Assembly (NCBI GenBank): GCA_028282325.1
Contig: JANQID010000058.1
Location: 1 to 41,799, forward strand
From: Chloroflexaceae bacterium
Lineage (GTDB): Bacteria; Chloroflexota; Chloroflexia; Chloroflexales; Chloroflexaceae
Direction: 5' to 3'
Length of the DNA: 41,799 nt
Positions within the stretch are counted from its first letter, which is position 1; each line of letters starts with the position of its first letter. The translations under genes were made by a program, and so were the position numbers. Under the pieces are notes generated by a model. The model did not search any database. It was not told the origin of the DNA and was given only the letters and a program-made list of their open reading frames with translations. Below, one piece after another: positions 1 to 8,094 of the stretch.

Positions 1-15
1 GAGGCACCGCATGCG

Positions 16-91
16 GTCATTCTGAGCGCAGCGAAGAATCTCAGGTTCCAATAACGCCGAGACCCTTCCCCTTCGCCTCGCTCAGGGTGAC
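16..91. repeat. MITE-like palindromic element, copy 1
   Basis: A 76-bp element begins GTCATTCTGAGCG and ends CGCTCAGGGTGAC, so its ends are imperfect inverted repeats (11 of 13 bases). The pentamer ATGCG flanks it on both sides, which could be a target-site duplication or part of the repeat. It encodes nothing. Related copies lie at about 141-216, 14835-14916 and from 41732 to the window end. The left end is a motif I know to be dispersed in many bacterial genomes, where translation yields spurious HSERSEES-type peptides. Confidence 0.8.
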
Positions 92-140
92 ATGCGGCGT
101 GTGTATCATCATTTGGTATCGACACGGCCATCGCTATGCG

Positions 141-216
141 GTCATTCTGAGCGCAGCGAAGAATCTCAGGTTCCACTAACGCCGAGACCCTTCCCCTTCG
201 CCTCGCTCAGGGTGAC
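141..216. repeat. MITE-like palindromic element, copy 2
   Basis: This is the second copy within the tandem duplication, with the same inverted ends as copy 1. To its right, at about 230-243, the motif ATCATCATTTGGTA matches the outer inverted end seen in the copy at 14818-14943. In this copy that outer end supplies the ACC AAA TGA (Thr-Lys-stop) codons of the minus-strand channel gene. Confidence 0.8.
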
Positions 217-233
217 ATGCGGCGTGTGTATCA

Positions 234-1502
234 TCATTTGGTATCGACACGGCCATCGCCGGCGATCAGCGCGTGCAGATCACGACCCGACGGCCGCTGG
301 AACACGCGCAAATCGAACTCCGGCGCCGATGCCAGAATATGGTCGAAAATATCGGCCTGCACCGACTCGTACACCGCCCAGGCTTTCTCCTTACAGAAGA
401 CATAGATTTCGATGGGCAGACCATTTTCGGTCGGAGCAAGCTGGCGCACCAGGAACGTCATATCCTGATTGATCATCGGGTGGTTGCGGAGATACGCTTC
501 GACATAGGCGCGAAATGTGCCGACATTGGTCAGCCGCCGCCCGTTTATCGGGGATGATTCATCAATGCGATGCTGTCGATTATAGGCTTCGACTTCGGCC
601 TTTTTGCGCTCCAGATACTCGGCAATGGACTGAATCTTCGCAAAACGGGCGAGCATTTCCTCATCGCAGAACTTGATCGAGTTCATATCCACATTGAACG
701 AGCGCGTAATGCGTCGCCCGCCCGACTCCATCATACCGCGCCAGTTGCGAAAGGACTCGCTGATCAAGGCGTAGGTCGGAATCGTCGTGATCGTCTGATC
801 CCAATTGCGCACCTTGACGGTGGTGAGCGCAACCTCTTCCACATCGCCATCGGCTTCATACTTCGACATCTCGATCCAATCGCCCCGCGACACCATATTA
901 TTCGCCGTCAATTGAATACCGGCCACAAAACCCAGGATGGGATCTTTGAATATCAGCATCAGCACTGCTGTGAACGCACCCAGACCGCTGATCAGATACA
1001 AAGGCGTCCGGTTGATCAAAATTGAGATCACAAGCAACACGCCGATCGAATAGACAACGATCTTGACCACCTGGAAAAAACTCTTGAGCGGTACGCCGCG
1101 CACCCGATCGAGTGCGCGCACGATTTCAAACACTCCGTTGAGGAATGCATCAATCGCCAACACGCTCATAACAATCATATAAACCTCGACCAGTCCCAGA
1201 ATAAATGCGACCAGTCGCGTATCGCCATCGAGCATCGATGGAACGAGCACCTGAATCACTAATGCCGGAGCCAGGTGCGCCAGGCGATCAAACACGCCGT
1301 GCTTGAGCATGACGTCATCCCATTCGGTGCCTGTGCGCAACACGGAAAAACGCACCCCGGCAAGCAGAACCTGCTTGACGATGATGTCGGCCAGCAAACC
1401 TACTGCGATGATCAACGCCAGCGTGATCGTCTTGGCCAGCAGATCGGCGAAGAACGGATCAATATCGCGACTCACAAGCCAGTTGTTGATGATCTCTAAC
1501 AC
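234..1502 (-). CDS. MscS-family mechanosensitive channel, YbdG-like
   Basis: A 422-residue protein with several hydrophobic segments in the first 190 residues, followed by the MscS beta-domain region (DPILGFVAGIQL, then a GDWIEM stretch) and a long soluble C-terminus ending near LRVFQRPSGRDLHAL, which resembles the YbdG/YnaI-type miniconductance channels. The role would be relief of turgor on osmotic downshift at the inner membrane. The start is GTG at 1502, with GAGGAG on the minus strand seven bases upstream. The length agrees with YbdG (about 415 residues). The last codons and stop lie inside the right part of the duplicated 125-bp repeat, so the native C-terminus may have been altered by the element. 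It faces away from msrB across a 416-bp gap. Confidence 0.85.
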   Translation of the reverse strand: MLEIINNWLVSRDIDPFFADLLAKTITLALIIAVGLLADIIVKQVLLAGVRFSVLRTGTEWDDVMLKHGVFDRLAHLAPALVIQVLVPSMLDGDTRLVAFILGLVEVYMIVMSVLAIDAFLNGVFEIVRALDRVRGVPLKSFFQVVKIVVYSIGVLLVISILINRTPLYLISGLGAFTAVLMLIFKDPILGFVAGIQLTANNMVSRGDWIEMSKYEADGDVEEVALTTVKVRNWDQTITTIPTYALISESFRNWRGMMESGGRRITRSFNVDMNSIKFCDEEMLARFAKIQSIAEYLERKKAEVEAYNRQHRIDESSPINGRRLTNVGTFRAYVEAYLRNHPMINQDMTFLVRQLAPTENGLPIEIYVFCKEKAWAVYESVQADIFDHILASAPEFDLRVFQRPSGRDLHALIAGDGRVDTK

Positions 1503-1918
1503 GCTTAAACTCCTCGTTCGCTCAGAGACTTGCTGACAAGACCAGGTCAGCCGACGGAAACAAAAACGCCGTTTGACAGCGCCGGCAGGACGCGACTCAA
1601 ACGACGCTCTATGTTTCAGGCAAGCAACAAAGACTCGCTGGCTGCCGACCGGCGCCAGATGGCGCGCCGTGTATACTACTCAGCGCCTATCTGCTTGTCA
1701 AGCGGAGAATGACGATCTTCCGTAATAGATATGCAATGCTTTGATCGCGGCCACGAAACATTTGCAAATTATGGTACCATTTATATAAAAGTAAGTTTTG
1801 AATAATCCAACTGGCTACAAGTATGGTAAAAAGTGACGGACGGCAGACTGGATCGGTCTGATCTTGCCAACGTCGAGAATGGCCCGCTTTTTCAGACCGT
1901 CTTTGAGGAGCAAACCCT
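1503..1918. other. Divergent intergenic region upstream of msrB
   Basis: This 416-bp stretch separates two divergent genes. The part near 1530-1712 has a short open frame without family resemblance or ribosome binding site, which I do not count as a gene. The right half is AT-rich and contains a plausible msrB promoter (1762-1789) and a leader of about 120 nt with complementary segments (1836-1901). Confidence 0.6.
1762..1789 (+). promoter_or_regulatory. Predicted sigma70-type promoter of msrB
   Basis: TTGCAA at 1762-1767 and TATAAA at 1784-1789 are separated by 16 bp, in an AT-rich context. Transcription from here would give a leader of about 120 nt before msrB. Confidence 0.5.
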
Positions 1919-2347
1919 ATGAGTGATACAAACGTCGAGAAGATTGTAAAACCGGAAGAAGAATGGCGTCAGGAGCTGACGCCGGAGCAGTTTTACGTGA
2001 CTCGTAAGAAAGGCACCGAGCGCCCATTCACTGGCGAATATCACGACTCCAAGCAGCCCGGCGTCTATCGCTGCGTATGTTGCGGACAGGAGCTGTTCGA
2101 CTCGGAAACCAAGTTCGATTCGGGAACCGGCTGGCCCAGCTTCTGGGCGCCGATTCAAGCCGATAGCGTCAAAACCGAGGACGACCGCAGCCTGTTTATG
2201 CGCCGTACGGAAGTGCTGTGCAGCCGCTGCGACGCGCACCTCGGCCACGTTTTCGAGGACGGGCCAGAACCCACTGGTCTGCGCTTCTGCATGAACTCGG
2301 CGGCGCTGAAGCTTGATCCAGAAACCCGGAATAAGAACAACGCTTAG
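1919..2347 (+). CDS. msrB: Peptide-methionine (R)-S-oxide reductase MsrB
   Basis: This 142-residue protein has the full MsrB signature. Two CxxC pairs (C52/C55 and C101/C104) would bind structural zinc, SGTGWPSF lies at 68-75, [10 protein letters not shown] begins at 107, and the catalytic cysteine is C124 in LRFCMNS. It reduces methionine-R-sulfoxide in proteins. No signal peptide is visible, so it should be cytoplasmic. The SGCGWPSF position that often holds the resolving cysteine is a threonine here, so another thiol or direct reduction must complete the cycle. GAGGAG at 1905-1910 sets the start. A strong nested hairpin follows the stop codon. Confidence 0.95.
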   Translation: MSDTNVEKIVKPEEEWRQELTPEQFYVTRKKGTERPFTGEYHDSKQPGVYRCVCCGQELFDSETKFDSGTGWPSFWAPIQADSVKTEDDRSLFMRRTEVLCSRCDAHLGHVFEDGPEPTGLRFCMNSAALKLDPETRNKNNA

Positions 2348-2349
2348 GG

Positions 2350-2424
2350 CTTCGCCAACAGTTCATCGGGTTACATCTCTTCACCCGGCTGTCTGCAACG
2401 GGCAGCCGGTTGTTGTTGGCGAAG
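2350..2424. terminator. Nested inverted repeat after msrB, likely bidirectional terminator
   Basis: CTTCGCCAACA at 2350-2360 is perfectly complementary to TGTTGGCGAAG at 2414-2424. Inside it CCGGCTG (2385-2391) pairs with CAGCCGG (2403-2409). It lies between convergent genes. There is no long T tract, so termination by the classical intrinsic mechanism is not certain. Confidence 0.6.
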
Positions 2425-2442
2425 ACTCATAATCCCAAAGCC

Positions 2443-2661
2443 TCAGTGTTCGCCGACCAGATAAGCATCCGCGCCCTCGACCAGCACATCATACCCGGCG
2501 TCGGTTTTGCGCAAGCGAAAGTGAAACGCCCCTTGCCCGCCCCGGCGCTGACGCACCTCTGTATCCACGCACTGACAAATGGCATTCCAGAGTCCAGCTT
2601 CGCCCTGATAATAGCGCCGAATCAACTCGACCAATTCGGCGTCGGCGTTAAAACGCAACAT
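2443..2661 (-). CDS. Small hypothetical protein (72 aa)
   Basis: I do not recognise this family. The start is placed at ATG 2661 because GGAGTG lies just upstream on the minus strand; an in-frame ATG at 2694 would add 11 unlikely residues. The product begins MLRFNADAELVELIRRYYQG and is charged and soluble, with one short amphipathic N-terminal helix and a predicted strand-rich C-terminal half (GAFHFRLRKTDAGYDVLVEG). No membrane segment or signal is visible. It converges with msrB across the nested hairpin. Confidence 0.6.
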   Translation of the reverse strand: MLRFNADAELVELIRRYYQGEAGLWNAICQCVDTEVRQRRGGQGAFHFRLRKTDAGYDVLVEGADAYLVGEH

Positions 2662-2756
2662 ACAACACTCCTTTTGATGCGCCCATCGTACCATACTCGC
2701 CGGGCATCAACCAATCTCGTTTTTGTGGTAGTATTTTGCAGCGTCGAGATGAGCTA

Positions 2757-2802
2757 AGATGGATGCACAGTGTTCCATCTCACAGAACGACGATGTTATA
2801 AT
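2757..2802 (+). promoter_or_regulatory. Extended -10 promoter with overlapping dyad
   Basis: TGTTATAAT at 2794-2802 is a consensus extended -10 element. A perfect 7-bp inverted repeat, AGATGGA (2757-2763) and TCCATCT (2774-2780), covers the -35 area and could be an operator. The gene at 2834 begins about 30 bp downstream. Confidence 0.45.
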
Positions 2803-2833
2803 CTCGATTAGTGGCAGCGCATGAGGAGGCAGC

Positions 2834-3130
2834 ATGGCCCGTGTACCATCCAACGATCAGACCGATACTCCAACTTGGCAAGAATGCAGCCAGGCGCTCG
2901 CGACGATGTTTCAGCCACATGAAATGGTCTGGCTCATTGACCGGACATACAACGCAGAAAGCGAGACCTGGCTCGTAGACATCGCTCGCCTGAACGCCCA
3001 GGGCCGTTGGATGCACCAGCGTTACCGCTATGATGTCGCCGACAAGACGGTGTATTTTCGCGGCGAAAATCCATTGAGTGAAAGCGATCTGGCTGAATTA
3101 CGCAAGACGGGAACGCCGTTTCAGCGCTAG
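2834..3130 (+). CDS. Small hypothetical protein (98 aa)
   Basis: A soluble 98-residue protein with no family I can name. It starts at ATG 2834 directly after GAGGAGG, so translation is probably strong. Residues 15-98 look like one small alpha/beta domain (MFQPHEMVWLIDRTYN, then ETWLVDIARL and YRYDVADKTVYFRGE), rich in aromatic and charged residues with no cysteines in motif spacing. Its own promoter with an overlapping dyad lies upstream, so it is probably monocistronic. Confidence 0.65.
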   Translation: MARVPSNDQTDTPTWQECSQALATMFQPHEMVWLIDRTYNAESETWLVDIARLNAQGRWMHQRYRYDVADKTVYFRGENPLSESDLAELRKTGTPFQR

Positions 3131-3212
3131 CATACGGCGCGGCCTGTTATTGCAACATTGTCATATCAATTTGCCGTGACAACACGTTATGTTAGAGGTG
3201 TAAGGCAGTTCT

Positions 3213-4136
3213 ATGCAACCTGTGGATATGCAATCGACGCCGACTGAGCACCGCAATCCGCAACGAACGCTCATCATATTGCTGGGGGCAGTCGCGATCG
3301 TTGCGCTGATCATTGTGTTGCTGAGCCTGAACAGCGGTTCAAGCGCTGCATTTGTGACCGGCGGCAGCAGCGTGGCCGTGCTGGCCATCCCGGCATTCCT
3401 CGCCGGGGTGTTTAGCTTTCTCTCGCCATGCACTCTACCGATTCTGCCGGCCTACTTCGCATTTACGTTCCAGGCTCAGCGGCAGACGATTGTTGTCACC
3501 AGCGTGGCATTTTTCCTGGGCCTGGCAACTACTATGACCTTGCTGGGAGCCAGCGCCACGGCATTGAGCAATCTGTTGTTCGATAACAAACAGGCGCTGA
3601 CGTTCTGGGGCGGCATCCTTGTCATCGGTTTCGGCATGATGAGCATGCTCGGCAAGGGCTTTGCCGGACCGCAGATCCAACAACGCCCCGCCGCTACAAT
3701 CGCCGGTTCGTACATCTACGGAGCAACCTTCGCTCTGGGTTGGACGGCTTGCGTCGGGCCGATTCTGGGCGCGCTGTTGACACTGCTGGCAACGACCGCC
3801 GGCATCGCGATCGTGCAGGGCGCAATCCTGGCGTTCATTTACTCATTGGGTTTGGGCGCACCGCTCATCCTTTTGGCCGCCTTTTTCAGCCGCTTGGGCA
3901 GCGGCTCGCGTTTCTGGAAAATCATTCGCGGGCACGGCTTCGAGGTGCGGGTTGGCCCCTGGACGCTCTACCTGCATACGACCAGCGTCGCCAGCGGGAT
4001 TTTGCTCATACTGATAGGCTGGCTGCTGGCCAGCGGGCAGCTTGAATTGATCTCGCAATTCTCGAATACCAGTTCGTTCTCGCAATGGTGGGTCGGCATC
4101 GAACAGCAAATTAGTGAGTTATTTGGATTGCAATGA
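3213..4136 (+). CDS. ccdA: CcdA/DsbD-type thiol-disulfide transport membrane protein
   Basis: A 307-residue polytopic membrane protein of the CcdA family. It has an extra N-terminal membrane segment (about 18-38), then SPCTLPILPAY with C73 and GWTACVGPILG with C180, the paired redox cysteines that carry electrons from cytoplasmic thioredoxin across the membrane. Such proteins supply reductant for cytochrome c maturation or for extracytoplasmic thiol proteins. The start at ATG 3213 has AAGG eight bases upstream. Its TGA overlaps the ATG of the Nudix gene. It lies two genes after msrB, which fits a redox-repair neighbourhood, but no cytochrome c assembly genes are adjacent, so the actual acceptor is unknown. 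Confidence 0.88.
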   Translation: MQPVDMQSTPTEHRNPQRTLIILLGAVAIVALIIVLLSLNSGSSAAFVTGGSSVAVLAIPAFLAGVFSFLSPCTLPILPAYFAFTFQAQRQTIVVTSVAFFLGLATTMTLLGASATALSNLLFDNKQALTFWGGILVIGFGMMSMLGKGFAGPQIQQRPAATIAGSYIYGATFALGWTACVGPILGALLTLLATTAGIAIVQGAILAFIYSLGLGAPLILLAAFFSRLGSGSRFWKIIRGHGFEVRVGPWTLYLHTTSVASGILLILIGWLLASGQLELISQFSNTSSFSQWWVGIEQQISELFGLQ

Positions 4137-4594
4137 TGGAATTATCTGTTGATGATGACACGACGGAGCCGGTGCACGCCGCCGGGGGCGTGGTGTTCTG
4201 CTACGCTTCCGACGGCACGCCGCTGGTATTGCTTATTCGCGACCGGTACAATTCTTGGACGTTGCCAAAAGGGCATTTGCACGTCGGCGAGAGTGAAGAA
4301 CAGGCCGCCCAACGCGAGGTTGTCGAGGAGACCGGCATCACCTGCACGCTCGGCCCGCTGGTGCAAAAGATCGCCTACCCGGTGGTCAAACGCGGCGTCA
4401 CGCGCACCAAGCAGGTGTCTTTCTTTCTGGCGTATGCCGACTGTACCGAGCCGATACCGTCGGCCGAAGAGGAGATTAGCGCAGCGCGTTGGACACCCAT
4501 TCCCGAGGCGCTAACTTTAATCGAGTACGCGCAGGTGTGTGAGGTGTTGCGGCGTGCGCTGATCCTGTTGCCGAACGATGAGATGATGCGGTGA
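4133..4594 (+). CDS. Nudix hydrolase
   Basis: This 153-residue protein has a complete Nudix box starting at G47 (G-x5-E-x7-RE-x2-EE-x-G, seen as GHLHVGE then REVVEETG), which binds metal and hydrolyses a nucleoside diphosphate linked to another group. WTLPKGHL just before the box is typical of small diadenosine-polyphosphate or NDP-sugar type members, but the substrate cannot be read from sequence. Start ATG 4133 overlaps the ccdA stop in an ATGA arrangement, so the two are translationally coupled; ATG 4136 is an alternative. It ends 38 bp from a convergent STAS gene. Confidence 0.9.
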   Translation: MMELSVDDDTTEPVHAAGGVVFCYASDGTPLVLLIRDRYNSWTLPKGHLHVGESEEQAAQREVVEETGITCTLGPLVQKIAYPVVKRGVTRTKQVSFFLAYADCTEPIPSAEEEISAARWTPIPEALTLIEYAQVCEVLRRALILLPNDEMMR

Positions 4595-4632
4595 AAGCTC
4601 GGCAGGTTGAGGGTTAACAACATGGCTTCCGA

Positions 4633-5487
4633 TCACCGCATTGTCGATTTGAGAGCATCCGGATCGGCTGTTGTTCTGATCATCAGACCGCGGCGGCGTA
4701 ACGCATATTCCATGCCAGCCTGCACATTGGCGCGCGTTGCAATGTGCGAAATATCAATCCCAAGCTGAATGATCGTCTGTGCTGCTTGGGGGCCGATACC
4801 TACAAGAACCACCCCGGCGCCAAGCAGTTCAACCGCACGCGCCATACGCAGCAAATGCGCTGCGACCGCCATATCTACCACCGGAACGCCGGTAATGTCG
4901 ATAATCACCACTTCGGCCTGCTGCGTCGATACGCCCTCGAGCACCGTTTCGGTAATATACTCCGCCCGTCGCTCATCGATCCGACCAACAAGCGGCAGCA
5001 ACAATATTCCCTGGTAAATCGGTAAGATCGGCGATGATAACTGCTCAACCAGCACCGTCCGCTCTTGCAACACCTCAGTATAGGCGCGCGTAAACGAATC
5101 CGAAGCCGCGCGCAAGGCAATGTGAGTCGCGGCGTAGAGCCGGTCAACGGCAGCCATGCGTTCTTCTACGGAGTCGATCTCGCGCAGAAACAGATTGCGC
5201 ACCGTGTCAGTAATCACAATAATGCCCTGCTGAAGATCCTGGATCGTATGCCCCTCGCGCGCCCGATCATAGCCGATTTGTACATAGTTTTCGGCGTAAA
5301 ACTGCGGCTCCTCAGTTTCCCAGTTGAGATCACGACCGAGATACTCAAGCACCTTCACCGCGCGCGGATGCAATTGTTCGGGCGTCAGCGTCGCGTACAT
5401 CCCTCCCCCTTCTGTGATCGCACGTGTCACAACTGTTGCAACCAGTTCGTCAAAATGGGTGCGGAAGGTTTCAGCGTAGTGGGGCAT
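4633..5487 (-). CDS. RsbR-like STAS-domain protein, one phosphosite lost
   Basis: A 284-residue protein with an all-helical N-terminal sensor-like domain (about 1-145) and a C-terminal STAS domain (about 152-265, SSPILPIYQGILLLPLVG then IIDITGVPVVD). The architecture matches RsbR co-antagonists of stressosome-type partner switching. The first phosphoacceptor position of RsbR, usually VVDT, is M206, whereas the second (AQT) is kept as T238. Start ATG 5487 is preferred because GGAGAT lies about ten bases upstream; an in-frame ATG at 5517 has none. It follows a paralogue at 5709-6560 in the same direction after a 221-bp gap and may have its own promoter. Confidence 0.85.
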   Translation of the reverse strand: MPHYAETFRTHFDELVATVVTRAITEGGGMYATLTPEQLHPRAVKVLEYLGRDLNWETEEPQFYAENYVQIGYDRAREGHTIQDLQQGIIVITDTVRNLFLREIDSVEERMAAVDRLYAATHIALRAASDSFTRAYTEVLQERTVLVEQLSSPILPIYQGILLLPLVGRIDERRAEYITETVLEGVSTQQAEVVIIDITGVPVVDMAVAAHLLRMARAVELLGAGVVLVGIGPQAAQTIIQLGIDISHIATRANVQAGMEYALRRRGLMIRTTADPDALKSTMR

Positions 5488-5708
5488 AGCAACTGATCTC
5501 CGATAGGACACATTCACGAAATAAGAACAGTGAGCAGATGTGAGATTACTTGCAAAGATTGGTTCAGGATTCTCTGGCGCGATTTGTGGAAGTCTCTAGC
5601 GAAACGATCTGCAGACTTTCCTCGCTGTTCAAACAAGTTGTAAGGATGGAGCGAAGCGGAACAACCCTGGATGCTATGTCTTCCGCCATGACAGGCCAGT
5701 TGCGCCCG

Positions 5709-6560
5709 CTAAACTATCTTGCGCCCGACCCGGGCCAGCGCATATTGAATGCCTTCCTGCAAATTCGCGTAGATCACGATCCCGCTGAGATCGACGCCAA
5801 GTTGCACGATGGTCTGCGCAATCTCCGCGCCAATGCCGACCAGAATTACCGTAGCACCGACGAGCTGCGCCGCACGCGCCGCCTGCAAGAGATAATTGGC
5901 CACATTGGTATCGACCACCGGCACACCGGTAATATCGACAATCACCAGATCGGCCTGCTGATCCGTAATTGCCTGAAGCAGATCCTCCATCACCTGGGAA
6001 GCGCGATAGCTATCGACGGCGCCCACCAGCGGCAGCACCAGGATGCCTTGGTACACTGGCAAGATAGGCGAGCCGAGATCGCGAATCGTCTGGCGCTGGG
6101 CTGCGAGCTGCATTTCCTGAGCCTCTAGGTTGGCGCGGACCTCGCGCAGCACTTCGCCAAAACCAAGCGCCAGCATATTGCTCATCGCGTGGAAGAACTC
6201 ATTCAGACGACGCAGATCCTGCCAGATCCACGGTTGCTGGTTCTGCATAAAGGTCTCGTAATGCTGCCACGTCCGATCGCGCATCACGCTGACAGCATCA
6301 AGGATCTCGCGCATCGAGAAGCCGCCGGACGCCTGTCGCTCGCTGAGCTGACGCAAATATTGCGTCATCCGTTCCGGGTCATCTTCAGCAATACTCGCGG
6401 CAAGAGTCATAAATGTTTGATGAATGGAATCGTACAATTCTGCGTGGTCTTGCTGGCCATACGTAGGTCCCACGTGCATAATGTTGGAAACCAGTTCATC
6501 CATATCGACTTCGGCGCGCTCGCGGAGAAATAGGCCAAACTGTTTAATGATGTCTGTCAT
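5709..6560 (-). CDS. RsbR-like STAS-domain protein with both phosphosites
   Basis: A 283-residue paralogue of the neighbouring STAS protein: helical N-terminal domain (1-150), then STAS domain (about 160-283) with GVPVVDTNVA (T218) and EIAQTIVQLG (T250) at the positions phosphorylated in RsbR by an RsbT-type kinase. It would act in the cytoplasm in a stressosome-like scaffold or partner-switch complex. Start ATG 6560 is supported by GAGGAG four bases upstream; a longer frame to 6641 overlaps proS and is not used. It starts 23 bp after the proS stop, so it is probably in the same transcript. No RsbT, RsbS or sigma-factor gene is in the window. Confidence 0.88.
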   Translation of the reverse strand: MTDIIKQFGLFLRERAEVDMDELVSNIMHVGPTYGQQDHAELYDSIHQTFMTLAASIAEDDPERMTQYLRQLSERQASGGFSMREILDAVSVMRDRTWQHYETFMQNQQPWIWQDLRRLNEFFHAMSNMLALGFGEVLREVRANLEAQEMQLAAQRQTIRDLGSPILPVYQGILVLPLVGAVDSYRASQVMEDLLQAITDQQADLVIVDITGVPVVDTNVANYLLQAARAAQLVGATVILVGIGAEIAQTIVQLGVDLSGIVIYANLQEGIQYALARVGRKIV

Positions 6561-6583
6561 GATCTCCTCGCAGAGATGAACCG

Positions 6584-8026
6584 TTAGTACGCACGGGCGA
6601 AGATAACCTGCTGCTCCGTTTCTTTGCCGGTCAGCACACAACGCCCGACTGTGTTTGGCTGTTCCAACGGAATGACACGGATCGTCGCTTTGGTTTCGTC
6701 TTGAATACGTTGCTCATCTTCGGTCGAACCCGCCCAATAGCAGCGGGCGAAGCCTTTTTCGACCGCTTCACGCAACTCGGCATAGGTCGTCACATCAAAG
6801 GTGCGTTCTTCTCGAAAACGAAGCGCCCGGTCAAACAACGCCTGTTGCACCTCATCGAGCAGCGCAGCCAGCGCCTCCAGAAGGCCGGTCTGCGAAAGGA
6901 AGCTCTTGCCGGCTTTACCGGGAATATCGCGTCGCGCAACTGCAACGCTGCCTTTGGCAATATCCTTCGGCCCAATTTCTACCCGCAGCGGTACCCCTTT
7001 GAGTTCCCATTCGTTGAACTTGAACCCCGGCGTCAGATGGTCGCGGTTGTCCACCTTGAAGCGCACAACGCCTTTCCACGCCGCCGTGATATGATCAACC
7101 ACTTCGAGCACCGCCGCGCGCTCCTCGGCGCTTTTATAAATTGGCGTCACTACAACCTGGATCGGCGCAATACGCGGCGGCAGCACCAATCCTTCGTCAT
7201 CGGAATGCGCCATAATCAAGGCGCCGATCAGCCGCGTACTGATGCCCCAACTGGTCGTCCAGGCATGCTGAACCGTGTTATTCTGATCGGTGTAGGTTAT
7301 ATCGAAGGCCCGCGCGAAATTCTGTCCCAGGTTGTGCGACGTTGCGGCTTGCAATGCCCGTCCATCTTGCATCATCGCTTCAAGCGCATACGAGCGCAAC
7401 GCCCCGGCAAATTTCTCTTTTTCAGACTTCAGCCCTTTGATTACCGGCAACGCCATTTCACACTCGACAAAATCGGCATACACCTCGTGCAAAATTTTCA
7501 ACGTTTCCTGCTCAGCGTCCGCCTCATCGGCATGAACGGTATGCCCTTCTTGCCAGAGAAACTCCGCCGTACGTAAGAACGGACGGGTGCGCATTTCCCA
7601 GCGCATCACATTGGCCCACTGGTTGATCAGAAGCGGCAAATCGCGCCAGGAACGCACCCACTTGGCATAGAAGTAGCCAATGATCGTCTCGCTGGTTGGA
7701 CGCACAACATACGGCTCGGCTAGATCTTCGCCGCCTGCGCGGGTGACTTCGGCGACTTCAGGAGCAAAGCCTTCGACGTGTTCGGCTTCCTTCATCAAGA
7801 AGCTTTTGGGGATGAGCAGCGGAAAGTAGGCATTGACATGACCGGTCGCCTTGATGCGATCATCCAGACCACGCTGCATAGCTTCCCAGATCGCATAGCC
7901 TGTTGGCTTGAACACGATGCAGCCGCGTACGACCTCGGCATAATCGGCCAGATCTGCGCCCCGCACAATGTCAAGATACCACTGGTTGTAATCTTCGGCA
8001 CGCGGGGTGATGCCTTCCTTCGGCAT
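6584..8026 (-). CDS. proS: Prolyl-tRNA synthetase, type 3
   Basis: This 480-residue class II synthetase charges tRNA-Pro. It has the short archaeal/eukaryal-like type: class II motif 2 (RTRPFLRTAEFLWQEGH), no large INS editing insertion, an anticodon-binding domain beginning near PIQVVVTPIY, and a zinc-region-like C-terminus that ends in tyrosine (IFARAY), as is usual for type 3 enzymes. Start ATG 8026 has AGGAG six bases upstream; the longer frame from 8044 has none. It lies 68 bp after the biotin carboxylase gene and 23 bp before a STAS gene, all on the minus strand. Confidence 0.95.
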   Translation of the reverse strand: MPKEGITPRAEDYNQWYLDIVRGADLADYAEVVRGCIVFKPTGYAIWEAMQRGLDDRIKATGHVNAYFPLLIPKSFLMKEAEHVEGFAPEVAEVTRAGGEDLAEPYVVRPTSETIIGYFYAKWVRSWRDLPLLINQWANVMRWEMRTRPFLRTAEFLWQEGHTVHADEADAEQETLKILHEVYADFVECEMALPVIKGLKSEKEKFAGALRSYALEAMMQDGRALQAATSHNLGQNFARAFDITYTDQNNTVQHAWTTSWGISTRLIGALIMAHSDDEGLVLPPRIAPIQVVVTPIYKSAEERAAVLEVVDHITAAWKGVVRFKVDNRDHLTPGFKFNEWELKGVPLRVEIGPKDIAKGSVAVARRDIPGKAGKSFLSQTGLLEALAALLDEVQQALFDRALRFREERTFDVTTYAELREAVEKGFARCYWAGSTEDEQRIQDETKATIRVIPLEQPNTVGRCVLTGKETEQQVIFARAY

Positions 8027-8094
8027 AAGTTGCTCCTTGCGCACACGCTCTCAAGACGCCTGCAAGCTCACCTACGTATCGACGGTCTGAGTCG

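Larger units (their letters stand above)
11..260. repeat. 125-bp tandem duplication (two copies)
   Basis: Positions 11-135 and 136-260 are the same 125-bp unit, differing at about one internal base. Each unit holds one MITE-like element (16-91 and about 141-216) and ends with about 27 bp that in the second copy encode the last residues and stop codon of the MscS-type channel gene. The first copy repeats those codons outside the gene, so the duplication arose after the element was already beside the gene. Confidence 0.9.

Noticed and set aside
92-472. Open frame through the tandem repeat with HSERSEES-type peptides
   Set aside because: It is a translation of the dispersed non-coding element and the antisense of the channel gene; such peptides are a known annotation artefact.
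1530-1712. 60-aa open frame in the msrB upstream region
   Set aside because: No ribosome binding site, no protein-like composition and no family resemblance.
1836-1910. Known riboswitch class before msrB
   Set aside because: The complementary segments do not match any riboswitch consensus I can recall; kept only as a structural observation.
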